From the NCBI RefSeq assembly GCF_029945685.1, contig NZ_JAQSDA010000024.1, positions 1-64,000 on the forward strand: DNA of 64,000 bases, given 5' to 3'. Position 1 is the stretch's first letter. Every line of letters starts with the position of its first letter. This DNA is from Polaromonas sp. Its GTDB lineage: Bacteria > Pseudomonadota > Gammaproteobacteria > Burkholderiales > Burkholderiaceae_C. Below the pieces are notes generated by a model. The model was not told the origin of the DNA and did not search any database. It saw only the letters and a list, made by a program, of their open reading frames with translations. The translations under genes were made by a program, and so were the position numbers. Of this stretch, positions 34,401 to 43,158 are shown in pieces.

Positions 34401-34868
34401 ATGCTCAGAACCCTCAAAGACCTCATTGACACATTCACGACGCCCGCCCAGGCGCAGTCCCCCCGCGAGCGCGAACATGCGCTGCAACTGGGCACCGCCG
34501 TGCTGCTGGTGGAGGTCATGCGCGCCGACCCCACCATCACGGCCGCCGAAAGGGCCACCGTGCTGGACACGCTGCGCGGAAAATTTTCGCTCGCCGACGA
34601 CGAGCTGGCCCGCCTGCTGGAACTGGCGGAGGACACGGCCAGAACCAGCCACGACTACCACCGCTTCACCTCCGCCATGAACGAGCACTTCACGCAGGCG
34701 CAGAAGATTCACATGGTGGAAACCATGTGGCAGGTCGCGTATTCGGACGCCCATCTCGACGCGCACGAAAACCACCTGATCAGCAAGATTGCCGGCCTGC
34801 TGCATGTCACGCACGGCGAATACATAGGCGCCAAGATGCGCGCCAGGGAAGCCGCCGGCCCGGCCTGA
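34401..34868 (+). CDS. TerB-domain protein
   Basis: A 155-aa helical protein of the TerB-like (tellurite-resistance B) type: MLRTLKDLIDTFTT, then LGTAVLLVEVMRADPTIT, ERATVLDTLRGKFSL, SHDYHRFTSAMNEHF, QKIHMVETMWQVAYSD, ENHLISKIAGLLHVT and KMRAREAAG. TerB proteins are associated with envelope stress and metal-sensing complexes. AAGGAAGCCC precedes the ATG at 34401. Its last third and downstream repeat are copied at 39289-39610. Confidence 0.85.
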   Translation: MLRTLKDLIDTFTTPAQAQSPREREHALQLGTAVLLVEVMRADPTITAAERATVLDTLRGKFSLADDELARLLELAEDTARTSHDYHRFTSAMNEHFTQAQKIHMVETMWQVAYSDAHLDAHENHLISKIAGLLHVTHGEYIGAKMRAREAAGPA

Positions 34869-34889
34869 ACGCGGGCAGACGCCTGATAC

Positions 34890-34948
34890 GCTACGGTATT
34901 CATAGCTGCTCGCGCCCGTTCCAAAAGGGCTACAGGCACTTTTTACAT
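34890..34948 (+). repeat. Interspersed palindromic repeat
   Basis: GCTACGGTATTCATAGCTGCTCGCGCCCGTTCCAAAAGGGCTACAGGCACTTTTTACATA, forward orientation, directly after the TerB gene. The downstream copy (39549) follows the TerB fragment in the same position, so gene end and repeat were duplicated together. Confidence 0.75.
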
Positions 34949-34965
34949 ACTCCGGCCAGCCCGTG

Positions 34966-35355
34966 TCAGTGCGTTGGTTTCAATCCACGCAGCGCCACGA
35001 TGGCCACCAACCCCCAGAACAGCAGCCTGAGCGCCAGCGCACCCACCGTGCGTGTTTCATAGGCACCCCCACCCGCAACATGCGCGGCAAAAGCGCCCGC
35101 CACGAGAGCGGTAACCAGCGCCAGCAGGCTGGCCGCCCGGGCGGCCCAGCGACGCCCCCGCCACAGCCCGACGCCGCTGAACACATAGGCAAAGCCGGCG
35201 AGAAAATTGAACCACAACACGAAGTCCACGGCGTTGCCAACGGCGGCGCGCGCTTCGGTGCCGCCAAACAGCGCACGCCCGCCACTGAAGACCGTGAGTA
35301 CACCAAAAGCGATGGCCACGGCGGCGAGGGTCCTGAGGAGTCGGGAAGTGTTCAT
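34966..35355 (-). CDS. Small membrane protein of unknown function
   Basis: A 129-aa protein with about four hydrophobic helices, beginning MNTSRLLRTLAAVAIAFGVLTVFSGG and including VDFVLWFNFLAGFAYVFSGVGLW and ALALRLLFWGLVAIVALRG. No family recognised. The ATG at 35355 follows AAAGGATCTTGC. It lies just after the ABC exporter operon on the same strand, separated by 41 bases, and might be the last gene of that unit. Confidence 0.6.
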   Translation of the reverse strand: MNTSRLLRTLAAVAIAFGVLTVFSGGRALFGGTEARAAVGNAVDFVLWFNFLAGFAYVFSGVGLWRGRRWAARAASLLALVTALVAGAFAAHVAGGGAYETRTVGALALRLLFWGLVAIVALRGLKPTH

Positions 35356-35396
35356 GCAAGATCCTTTCATGCGTCCGGCGCGCGCCCATCCAGTCA

Positions 35397-36122
35397 TCAA
35401 AAGCTCAGCCCCTGGCCGGCTTCTTCAATCGTCTGGCCATCACGGATGTGATAGATGCGCTTGAACGTGGGAATGATTTTTTCGTCGTGGGTCACCACGA
35501 TGATCGCGGTCTGGGCCTGCCGGGCCATCTGGTTGAGGATGCGCATGACGGCGAGCGCCCGTTCACTGTCCAGCGGGGCGGTGGGTTCATCGGCCAGGAT
35601 CACGGGCGGACGATTCGCCAACGCCCGCGCAATCGATACGCGCTGCTGCTCACCGCCCGACAGTTGCGAAGGCTCGGCCCTGGCACGGTGGGCCACATCC
35701 AGCGCGGTCAGCAGTTCCAGCGCCCGGGCCCTGGCCTGGGCATTGGATACGCCGGCCAGCATGGGCAGCAGGGCCACGTTGTCGGTGATGTCCAGAAAGG
35801 GAATCAGGTACGGTGCCTGAAACACAAAACCGATGCGGTCGCGCCGCAGGGCACGCAGGTCGGAGGTGGTCCAGCCATTGTCGTAAATCACATCGTTGCC
35901 CAGCGTCATCCGCCCCGACGTGGGTTCAATGATGGCACCCAGGCATTTGAGCAGCGTGCTTTTGCCCGAGCCCGAGGGGCCCACCAGTCCCACGACCTCG
36001 CCGGAGCCCACGGTCATGTTGACGTTCCTGAGTGCCGCGACGGCGGTGTCGCCCTGCCCATACACCTTGCGCAGGCCTTCAATGCGGATGCCGCCGGCGC
36101 TTGCCGGAGTTGTCGGGGTCAT
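35397..36122 (-). CDS. ABC transporter ATP-binding protein, LolD/MacB type
   Basis: A 241-aa ATPase. Walker A is GPSGSGKST, the signature is LSGGEQQR, and Walker B is VILADEPTAPLD. The sequence is closest to the LolD/MacB/FtsE group. Its partner permease is encoded upstream on the same strand with a four-base overlap, and the membrane fusion protein two genes away. Together they form a tripartite efflux or lipoprotein-type exporter. It should power the permease at the inner membrane. Confidence 0.93.
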   Translation of the reverse strand: MTPTTPASAGGIRIEGLRKVYGQGDTAVAALRNVNMTVGSGEVVGLVGPSGSGKSTLLKCLGAIIEPTSGRMTLGNDVIYDNGWTTSDLRALRRDRIGFVFQAPYLIPFLDITDNVALLPMLAGVSNAQARARALELLTALDVAHRARAEPSQLSGGEQQRVSIARALANRPPVILADEPTAPLDSERALAVMRILNQMARQAQTAIIVVTHDEKIIPTFKRIYHIRDGQTIEEAGQGLSF

Positions 36123-37312
36123 CCGATCGCCTCTGCGGGATCGACCTTGAGTGCTGCGCGGATGGCCAGGGTGCTGGCCAGCGCACAGATCAGCAGCGTG
36201 CCGCCCAGCCCCATCATGGCATCCTGGGTCAGCAGCAGCACGAACTTGGGAAACACCGGCGCCCAGAGGGTGGCGCTCACCTTGCCGACGACAAAACCAA
36301 TCAGCCCCAGGCCCAGCGCCTGCTGCAGGATCATGCTGGCGATCGTCAGGTTGCGCGTGCCGATGAGCTTGAGCACCGCGATCTCGCGGATCTTGCCCAG
36401 CGTCATGGTGTAGATGATGAAGGCCACGATGGCTGCACTGACCACCGCCAGAATCACCAGGAACATGCCGATCTGCCTGGCCGAAGTGGCAATCAGCTTG
36501 GCGACCAGAATTTCCTCCATGCCGTCCCGCGTGAACACCTCCAGGTGCTTCCAGCGCCGAATCGGGTCGGCCACCTGCCCGGCCTCGAACCCGGGTGCCA
36601 GCTGCACCAGCACGGCATTGACGTTGTGGCTGCTGGTCTGCAGCGCCTGCACCGCATCAAGCAGGCCCGGCACGCCGGGGCGGTTGAAGGCCGGGTTGGT
36701 GGCGGTTCGGGTGCGGTCGTTGACGATGGCGTCGTTGTCTTTCAGGAACTGCGCCTCCTGGGCGTCCTTGAGCGGGATGAACACCATCGGGTCGCCGCCT
36801 GAGGACACCATGCGTTGCGTCAGTCCCACCACGGTGTAGTCGTGGCGGCGGATGCGGATGCGCTCGCCCAGGGCAAAGCCGGTTTTCACATCGGCCACGG
36901 CTTCGTAATGGCTGCGTGTGAGCTGGCGGCCCGCCACCAGGTGGCCCGGCTCGCCTGGCTGGCCGGATTCCATCCCGACCACCATGGCGCGGATGTCGTC
37001 GCCGTCATGGCTTTGCACCTGCATGGTGAAGTAGGTCACGTTGGCCGCCTGTGCCACACCGGGCATGCCGCGCACGCTGCGCACCACATCGTCTTTCAGG
37101 CTCGACGATTCGGCATACGGCCCCTGCGTGTCCTTTTGAACCACCCACAGGTCGGCCCGGCTGTTGGTCAGCAGGGCTTGTGCGTCATCGACCATGCCGC
37201 GGTAGACACCGGCCATGGTCAGCGTCACGCCGATCAGCAGGCCCAGGCCCAGACCCGTGAGCACAAACTTGCCCCAGCTGTGCGCAATGTCGCGCCCGGC
37301 CAGACTGATCAC
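36119..37312 (-). CDS. ABC transporter permease, FtsX/MacB type
   Basis: A 397-aa permease with the FtsX-domain topology: a first TM helix (FVLTGLGLGLLIGVTLTM), a periplasmic domain of about 230 residues, then three TM helices near the C-terminus (IGMFLVILAVVSAAIVAFII, LQQALGLGLIGFVVGKV and MGLGGTLLICALASTLAI). It ends with the usual basic, Ala-rich tail. It belongs to the four-gene TetR/adaptor/permease/ATPase operon, with ATGA overlaps on both sides. Probably the DevC or MacB-like component of a drug, metabolite or lipoprotein exporter. Confidence 0.92.
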   Translation of the reverse strand: MISLAGRDIAHSWGKFVLTGLGLGLLIGVTLTMAGVYRGMVDDAQALLTNSRADLWVVQKDTQGPYAESSSLKDDVVRSVRGMPGVAQAANVTYFTMQVQSHDGDDIRAMVVGMESGQPGEPGHLVAGRQLTRSHYEAVADVKTGFALGERIRIRRHDYTVVGLTQRMVSSGGDPMVFIPLKDAQEAQFLKDNDAIVNDRTRTATNPAFNRPGVPGLLDAVQALQTSSHNVNAVLVQLAPGFEAGQVADPIRRWKHLEVFTRDGMEEILVAKLIATSARQIGMFLVILAVVSAAIVAFIIYTMTLGKIREIAVLKLIGTRNLTIASMILQQALGLGLIGFVVGKVSATLWAPVFPKFVLLLTQDAMMGLGGTLLICALASTLAIRAALKVDPAEAIG

Positions 37313-38526
37313 GGGGCGCCCCCTTTGCGTCCGTCCTTGATCAACGTGTCGACCACCTGCACGCGGGCGCCGGCGGTGAGGGCCTTCTGGCTGTACACCA
37401 CCACCTCGTCACCGGCTGTGAGGCCGGCCATCACCTGCACCTGGCCATCCAGACTGCGGACGCCCAGCCGCACCGGCGCAAACACCGGCTTGCCATGCTC
37501 GATGCGCCAGACGCCGGTTTCACCCTGGCGATGCTGGATGCTGGCACTGGGCACCAGCAGTGAAGAATCTGTTTCAGGCAGCTGCAGCGTGACTTCGGCC
37601 AGTTCACCAACGGAGGCACCCATCGCGCTGGCAGTCGGCGCCTGCGCAAAGGCCACCTGGGCGATACGCTCCTCGGTCACGCTGTCGGCCAGCAGTTCCA
37701 CGCGCGCGACCTGCCCCGGCACGGGCGCACCCGGGTGCGAACGCAGCACGATGCTCGCGGTCAAGCCCGGCGCGAGACCGGCCGAACGCCCCTGGTCCAC
37801 CCGCAGTTTCACCCACAGGGTGGACGGGTCGATCAGGCGCAGCACAGGCTGGCCGGCCACCACGGTGGTGCCGGCTTCGGCGTCGCGGCTGGTCACCACC
37901 CCATCGGCCAGGGCCAGCAGACGGACGTTGCCGCGTTGCTGCTGCAGGCCGGCGCGCTCGGCCTTCTGGCGGGCCACGTCCTGGCCAGCGCCGGCCAGAT
38001 TGGCCTGGGCAGTCTGCAGCGCAGCGTCGGCGGACGCTTTTTCCTGCATGCGGGATTCGAGCGCAGCGGCACTGATGAAATTTTGCGCGGCCAGCTCCTG
38101 GTTGCGTCTGGCATTGATGGCGGCCAGTTCCCGCCGCGCCGCAGCGTCCTTCACCTGGGCCTGCGCCGCTGCCTGCGTGCTGCCCGCGCGGGCCAGTGAG
38201 GCATCCAGGGCCGCGAGGCGCTGGTCTAGATCCACCGGGTCCATGTCGGCCAGCAACTGCCCGGCCTTGACCGTGTCGCCCACGTCCACCCGGACAGTCA
38301 GCACCCGTCCCGCCGTCGTGGGGCCAACCATCCAGCTGCGCCGCGCTTCCACGGTGCCGATGCCAAAAATCGCGGGTGCCAGACGCCCCTCCTGCACCCG
38401 CGTGACCGTGATGCGGGTGGCCGCGAGCGGGCCGGTGCGCAGCGCCACCCAGGCCAGCACACCCACCAGCACCAGGACCAGGGCGCCCAGCGTGATGCGG
38501 CGTGAAAACGGACGTCTGCTTTTCAT
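37309..38526 (-). CDS. HlyD-type periplasmic adaptor (membrane fusion) protein
   Basis: A 405-aa membrane fusion protein. N-terminal anchor: LGALVLVLVGVLAWVAL. Biotinyl-lipoyl half-domains surround a coiled-coil hairpin: VRVDVGDTVKAGQLLADMDP is the first half-motif, and helices rich in Ala/Gln/Glu/Arg follow (about 105-190). The second half and beta-barrel include VVAGQPVLRLIDPSTLWVKL. It links the inner-membrane ABC permease to an outer-membrane channel, which is not encoded here. The gene overlaps both its neighbours by four bases. Confidence 0.92.
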   Translation of the reverse strand: MKSRRPFSRRITLGALVLVLVGVLAWVALRTGPLAATRITVTRVQEGRLAPAIFGIGTVEARRSWMVGPTTAGRVLTVRVDVGDTVKAGQLLADMDPVDLDQRLAALDASLARAGSTQAAAQAQVKDAAARRELAAINARRNQELAAQNFISAAALESRMQEKASADAALQTAQANLAGAGQDVARQKAERAGLQQQRGNVRLLALADGVVTSRDAEAGTTVVAGQPVLRLIDPSTLWVKLRVDQGRSAGLAPGLTASIVLRSHPGAPVPGQVARVELLADSVTEERIAQVAFAQAPTASAMGASVGELAEVTLQLPETDSSLLVPSASIQHRQGETGVWRIEHGKPVFAPVRLGVRSLDGQVQVMAGLTAGDEVVVYSQKALTAGARVQVVDTLIKDGRKGGAP

Positions 38527-39200
38527 GAGTTTTCCTTCAAGGCGGGGGCGTGCCTGTCTGCCGCCGCTGTCCGGCCTCTTCCGGCGGCGAGCCCGCGCAG
38601 GTAAATCGTGAGCACCCCGCGAGCATGCGTGGTCACGGCGCGGACGTCGCCACTGAGCAACGACTGCATGACCAGGCCCTGCACCGAACCGATGAACAAG
38701 ACGGCGGCGGCCTGCAGGTCCGTGCCCGGCGCCAGCAAGCGCTGGTGCTGCGCCTGCTGCAGCACACCCATGAGCAAGCTCCGGTATTTCTGCATCAGGC
38801 TGCGCACGCGGGCCTTGAGTGCGGTGTCCTGCGCGTGCTGCAGTTCCTGAAAGATGAGCCGGGGAACGCCGGGATGGGCCACCACAAAGTCCACATGCGC
38901 CATGAACACCGCCTGCAACGCTGCCATCGGGGTGGGCGCCGCGCCAGCGGCGGTTTCCAGCCGGGCCATCAGCGTGTCGGAAGCCCCGTCCAGCACGGCC
39001 AGCCAGATGGCCTCCTTGCTGGCAAAGTGCCGGAACACCGCGCCCTGGCTGATGCCCACAGCCTGGGCCAGGTCGCCCGTGGTGATGTCAGCCGGGCTGC
39101 GCTGCGCGGCCAGTTGCAGGGCGGCCTCCACCAGGCCGGCCTGGCGGACTTCAGTGGCCTGTTTGATGCGCTTGCCGGTTGTTTCTGCAGTCATGGGCAT
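38523..39200 (-). CDS. TetR-family transcriptional regulator
   Basis: A 225-aa TetR repressor, first gene of the exporter operon. The N-terminal HTH is TTGDLAQAVGISQGAVFRHFASKEAIW (about residues 40-66). The C-terminal ligand domain is helical (AVLDGASDTLMARLETA and FIGSVQGLVMQSLLSG). It probably represses its own operon via the 20-bp palindrome at 39203-39222, which lies three bases upstream of the first ATG (39200); the ATG at 39194 is an alternative. Confidence 0.92.
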   Translation of the reverse strand: MPMTAETTGKRIKQATEVRQAGLVEAALQLAAQRSPADITTGDLAQAVGISQGAVFRHFASKEAIWLAVLDGASDTLMARLETAAGAAPTPMAALQAVFMAHVDFVVAHPGVPRLIFQELQHAQDTALKARVRSLMQKYRSLLMGVLQQAQHQRLLAPGTDLQAAAVLFIGSVQGLVMQSLLSGDVRAVTTHARGVLTIYLRGLAAGRGRTAAADRHAPALKENS

Positions 39201-39202
39201 TC

Positions 39203-39222
39203 AAGTAATTAATCAATTACTT
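39203..39222. promoter_or_regulatory. TetR operator: perfect 20-bp palindrome
   Basis: AAGTAATT-AATC-AATTACTT, two perfect 8-base arms around four bases, immediately upstream of the TetR start codon. It is the only strong palindrome before the operon and is AT-rich against a GC-rich background. It almost certainly overlaps the promoter, so TetR binding would block transcription of regulator, adaptor, permease and ATPase together. Confidence 0.85.
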
Positions 39223-39288
39223 TGATTATGGCTTCAGCCCTGTTGCCGCGCAGGCATGAATCCGACCGAACTTTGATCAAGCTCAAAC

Positions 39289-39525
39289 AACACCGCCAGC
39301 ACCCGCCACGACGATCAGCGCTTCTCCTCCGCCATGAACGAGCACTTCACACACGTGCAGAAGATCCACGTGGTGGAGGCCATGTGGCAGGTGGGGTATT
39401 CGGACGCCCACCTCAACGCCCACGAAAACCACCTGATCAGCAAGATTGCAGGCCTGCTGCCTGTCACGCATGGCGAGTACATGGGCGCCAAGATGCGCGC
39501 CAGGGAAGCCGCCGACCCGGCCTGA
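39289..39525 (+). pseudogene. TerB 3'-end duplicate, without its 5' half
   Basis: In frame this encodes HDDQRFSSAMNEHF, then QKIHVVEAMWQVGYSD, ENHLISKIAGLLPVT and KMRAREAADPA, nearly the same as the last 78 residues of the TerB protein at 34401-34868. An ATG at 39334 could start a 63-residue product, but the first half of the domain is missing. The similarity continues into the palindromic repeat that follows both copies. It is thus a truncated duplicate. Confidence 0.85.
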
Positions 39526-39548
39526 GCGGGAGTCCGGCGCCTGAAACT

Positions 39549-39610
39549 GCTCTGATATTGATAGCTGCTTGCGCTCGAACCAAAAGGGCTGCGAGCGCTT
39601 TTTGTTCTGA
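39549..39610 (+). repeat. Interspersed palindromic repeat
   Basis: GCTCTGATATTGATAGCTGCTTGCGCTCGAACCAAAAGGGCTGCGAGCGCTTTTTGTTCTGA, forward orientation, after the TerB fragment. GCTGCGAGCGCTTTTT may also act as a weak terminator. Confidence 0.75.
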
Positions 39611-39700
39611 ATTTCTCTGCCGGAAGCCGGAGGCTTCAAAAATGACCTGGCCGCGCGCCACTTGAAAGGGGCACAGGCCGGGACCCGGTACGTGCCCCGC

Positions 39701-41731
39701 TCAGTCCGCGACCAGGGTGTCGATGATCGCGAACATCTCCGCGGTCTTGATGGGTTTGGCCAGGTAGTCGTCCATGCCGGCCTCCAGGCAACGCTCGCGG
39801 TCGCCGCGCATGGCGTTGGCCGTCATGGCCACAATCGGCGTGCGCAGGCGCTCCTGTTTGCGTTCGAGCAGGCGAATGGCCTTGGTCGCCTCAATGCCGT
39901 CCAGGTCGGGCATCTGGATATCCATCAGGATCACGCAAAAGCGGTGCATCAGGAACTTCTCCACGGCTTCCCGACCCGTGCCCGCCAGGGTCACGCGGTA
40001 ACCGCCACGTTGCAGCAGCGTCATCACCAGCGTCTGGTTGATCAGGTTGTCCTCAACCACCAGCACCGGCAGTTCCTCTTTCGTCCCCGGCGGAAGGGTT
40101 GCCGAGAAAGGGGGCAAGGCGTCCGGTGTCTGCAAAGGCGTCACATCCTCGGTGAAAGCCATGGTGAAATGAAAACTGCTGCCGGAACCGAGGTTGCTGT
40201 CCACCCACAACTCGCCCTGCATCAAGCCGACCAGACGGCGCGAAATCGTCAGCCCCAGACCCGAGCCGCCAAACCTGCGCGTGGTCGACGTGTCTTCCTG
40301 ACTGAAGGCCTGGAAAATATGCTGCTGCTTTTCCCGCGAAATGCCGATGCCGGTGTCTGTCACGGTGAAGTGCAGCATGGCGTCACCGGTTTCGCCCGGC
40401 TCCAGCGTGCAGTGAACGCTGACCTCGCCGCGGTCTGTGAATTTGACGGCATTGCCGAGCAGGTTCAGCAGAATCTGCCGCAGGCGCACCTGTTCGCCCA
40501 CCATCCGCCGCGGCACCCCAGGGGCCATCGTGCTGCTCAGGCGCAGCCCCTTTTCCTGGGCCCGCAGGGACAGCGACTGGACCGCTTCGTCCACCAGCTG
40601 GTGCAGATCGAACGGAATCAGCTCCATGGTGAGCATGCCGGCCTCGATTTTCGAGAGATCCAGAATGTCGTCAATGATGGTCAGCAAGGCATCCGCCGAC
40701 GTTTTCACAATGCCGAGAAACTGTCGCTGCTGCGTCGTCAGCTCGGTTTTGAGCACCAGACCTGTCATGCCCAGGATGCCGTTCATGGGGGTACGGATCT
40801 CGTGGCTCATGTTGGCAAGAAACTCGCTTTTGGCCCGGTTGGCTGACTGGGCTGCGGCGACGGCTTGCTGCAGTTCGTCGCGCCTTGCGCCGCGTTCCTG
40901 CACCAGGTCGGCAATCGTGCGGGACAGCACCGCAATGTCGTCACTGCCCGCGAAACCGTCAGAAGCAACATGCGGCAGCAGTTCCGCCAGCGCGCTGCGC
41001 AGTGAGGCCAGGGCCTCCTCGCGGTTGTCCAGCTCGATTCTCAGCCGGTGGGCGGTCTGGTCGAGAATCTCGAACGTGGAACGAAATTCCAGGGGCAGGG
41101 TCTGCAACATCGACGCTCCCGCAGGATCGCCGTGGCGCGGGAATTTCGCCTTGAAGGTGTTCACGCGCTCCAGCGAACCGAGCCAGTGGCGCAGTGGAAA
41201 CCAGATCAGCAGCAAGCCGCCGGCAAGACCGGCCAGCGCCATCCCCAGGGCAGCGTGCATCAATTGCCACAAGCCTGCGGCCACCTGATCCACCGCAAAA
41301 TTCAGTTGCAACACGCCATAGTCGCGCCCTCCCACTGAAATCTTCCGGCTGACGGGGCCCAGGTTCGCATCGACCGCGTCGCGCAGCCACCTGGGTGGAC
41401 GCACCAGCGCGGGTTGGGCGTTGTCGCGCTCCAGGACACCGCCGGCGAGATCGATGAACGAGGCCGACGAAAACTGTGAGTTCCGGACAGCCTTTTCCAG
41501 AAGGCGCTCAATGGTGTCGTAGTCCCCGATCACCGCGCTGTCGGAAATGGTCTGCGTCGCCACTTCGACCAGCATGGTCGCCGAGTCCTGCGCGTTTTCG
41601 ACGGCCTCGGAGAACTGGAAATGGTAAAACAACCACAAGCCGCTGCAGACAAACAGCAGCAGAGTCACCGTGTAGAGAAGATAGACCCGCGCAACCAGCG
41701 ATTGCGGCAGGAGTCGGGCCAGATCGATCAT
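39701..41731 (-). CDS. Hybrid sensor histidine kinase / response regulator
   Basis: A 676-aa membrane-bound hybrid kinase. TM1 is [21 protein letters not shown] (about 15-35). A periplasmic sensor domain of about 120 residues follows, then TM2 ([19 protein letters not shown]) and a HAMP-like linker. The HisKA motif is [15 protein letters not shown] (phospho-His). The ATPase has [14 protein letters not shown] (N-box), [12 protein letters not shown] and [11 protein letters not shown] (G-boxes). The C-terminal receiver has [12 protein letters not shown], phospho-Asp in [11 protein letters not shown] and Lys in DYLAKPIK. There is no adjacent output regulator. The ATG at 41731 is preferred. Confidence 0.93.
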   Translation of the reverse strand: MIDLARLLPQSLVARVYLLYTVTLLLFVCSGLWLFYHFQFSEAVENAQDSATMLVEVATQTISDSAVIGDYDTIERLLEKAVRNSQFSSASFIDLAGGVLERDNAQPALVRPPRWLRDAVDANLGPVSRKISVGGRDYGVLQLNFAVDQVAAGLWQLMHAALGMALAGLAGGLLLIWFPLRHWLGSLERVNTFKAKFPRHGDPAGASMLQTLPLEFRSTFEILDQTAHRLRIELDNREEALASLRSALAELLPHVASDGFAGSDDIAVLSRTIADLVQERGARRDELQQAVAAAQSANRAKSEFLANMSHEIRTPMNGILGMTGLVLKTELTTQQRQFLGIVKTSADALLTIIDDILDLSKIEAGMLTMELIPFDLHQLVDEAVQSLSLRAQEKGLRLSSTMAPGVPRRMVGEQVRLRQILLNLLGNAVKFTDRGEVSVHCTLEPGETGDAMLHFTVTDTGIGISREKQQHIFQAFSQEDTSTTRRFGGSGLGLTISRRLVGLMQGELWVDSNLGSGSSFHFTMAFTEDVTPLQTPDALPPFSATLPPGTKEELPVLVVEDNLINQTLVMTLLQRGGYRVTLAGTGREAVEKFLMHRFCVILMDIQMPDLDGIEATKAIRLLERKQERLRTPIVAMTANAMRGDRERCLEAGMDDYLAKPIKTAEMFAIIDTLVAD

Positions 41732-41986
41732 CGGTAGCCGCTCAGCCCAAGCCGGTCCGGGCCGGCTGGTCCAGCTGCGGGCAGGCAAGGGTCAGACGGA
41801 TGTGGTACTGATTGACCGAAAAGAAGGCAGAAACTGGTTTTTCGGCCTGCGCGAAGGCACAGCCTGACAGCATGGCCCTACAGCCTGCAAGGTGACGGAA
41901 CAAGGATCGCCTTCAAAGTCAATGAAGGTAAAAAGTGTAGCTGCCGACGGGCCGCGCGGTTGGCCGATGTGCGGCCAGAACACCCT

Positions 41987-42502
41987 TTACTTTGACCGAT
42001 CGGCGCTCAGGCTTTCACCCCCCCGGGGTGCATCAGCCGCCTGGGCCGCGCCGGCGAAATGGCGATCGGCCGCACCCTGGCCTGCGGGGTCCTGCTGCAA
42101 CACCAGGTCGTGCAGGGAAACCGACGCCAGGAATTGCGCCATCTCGCGTTCAAGGTCGGCGCACCAGTCGCTGGCAATCCGCTGACCCGCAGAAGGGTTG
42201 GCGCTGGACGGCTCCGGCGCGGCGCGGGCGCCCGGCGGCTTCGATTCGTCGACGGCGTAGACGATATCGGCCACAGTGATGTCAACAGCGCTGCACGCCA
42301 GGCCATAGCCGCCGCCGGGCCCGCGCGTGCTGCGCACCAAACCTCGCCGGCGCAGCCGTGCAAACAGCGACTCCAGATACGTCAGGGAGATCTTCTGCCG
42401 TGCACCGATCGTTGCCAGCGCGATCGGCCCCTGCTCTGCGCGAAGGGCCAGATCAAGCATGGCGATCACGGCCACACGACCTTGGGTAGCGATTTGCATC
42501 AT
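41987..42502 (-). CDS. Rrf2-family transcriptional regulator without Fe-S cysteines
   Basis: A 171-aa Rrf2-family winged-helix regulator: MMQIATQGRVAVIAMLDLAL, KISLTYLESLFARLRRRGLVRSTRGPGGGYGLA (recognition helix and wing), ADIVYAVDES. In IscR and NsrR three Cys residues in the following segment bind an Fe-S cluster. Here that segment (SKPPGARAAPEPSSANPSAGQ) has none, and only an isolated Cys occurs in SDWCADLE. The protein is probably clusterless, with an unknown signal. It sits beside a universal stress gene and a TerC gene. Confidence 0.85.
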   Translation of the reverse strand: MMQIATQGRVAVIAMLDLALRAEQGPIALATIGARQKISLTYLESLFARLRRRGLVRSTRGPGGGYGLACSAVDITVADIVYAVDESKPPGARAAPEPSSANPSAGQRIASDWCADLEREMAQFLASVSLHDLVLQQDPAGQGAADRHFAGAAQAADAPRGGESLSADRSK

Positions 42503-42642
42503 GAACTTTCGATTGTTGTTTCCAGAATCAGAACTTCCCCGGACCACCGGCGACGGTCCCGCCACAGCACATCCCCATCCGGCAGGCGGCATGGAGCGCG
42601 CGGTCGGCACTGCGGCAGCGTCATTCGGCATGGCCACAGGCG

Positions 42643-43158
42643 TCACCGCACGATCAGCACAGGCAGCCTGGCCAGGTGCACGATCCGGTAGGCCACCGAT
42701 CCCAGCAAGAGGGATTCGGTAGCGGTCAACCCGCGTGAGCCGATGGCAATGCCGCGACTGCCCAGCGCATCGGCCAGGCTTGCGATCTCCGGCGCTCCCT
42801 CGCCCATGAGCACATGCAGGCGCCAGGGGACCGACGCTGCGTCGAGCAACTGGCGCGCCTGCACCGTGGCTTGCCATCCGCGCCGCGGCAGTTCGGTCTC
42901 GGCGGCCTCCTTGTTCAGCCAGGGCTGGACATGCACCAGATCGACTCCGGCGCCCTGCTCCGGTGTGGCCAGTCCCGCGGCCATCGAGACGGCGCGCAAA
43001 GAGCCGGCCGAACCATCGACCGCCACCAGCCAGCGCGCAGGGCCGGACGCCTCGCCGCTCCCGTCGCCGTGCCAGGACACGGCGACGAGCCGGCCCAGGT
43101 CATCGCGCCGCTCGTGGGCTGGCGCCGGCAGAACGCCCTGTGTTGCAGCATCGGTCAT
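42643..43158 (-). CDS. Universal stress protein (UspA-type)
   Basis: A 171-aa universal stress protein: WLVAVDGSAGSLRAV near the first strand, GVDLVHVQPWLN, ASLADALGSRGIAIGSRG (the ATP-binding G-x2-G-x9-G(S/T)-like region, partly altered) and SLLLGSVAYRIVHLARLPVLIVR at the C-terminus. The first 40 residues are an additional non-conserved leader. It overlaps the terC gene by four bases (ATGA). Confidence 0.88.
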   Translation of the reverse strand: MTDAATQGVLPAPAHERRDDLGRLVAVSWHGDGSGEASGPARWLVAVDGSAGSLRAVSMAAGLATPEQGAGVDLVHVQPWLNKEAAETELPRRGWQATVQARQLLDAASVPWRLHVLMGEGAPEIASLADALGSRGIAIGSRGLTATESLLLGSVAYRIVHLARLPVLIVR

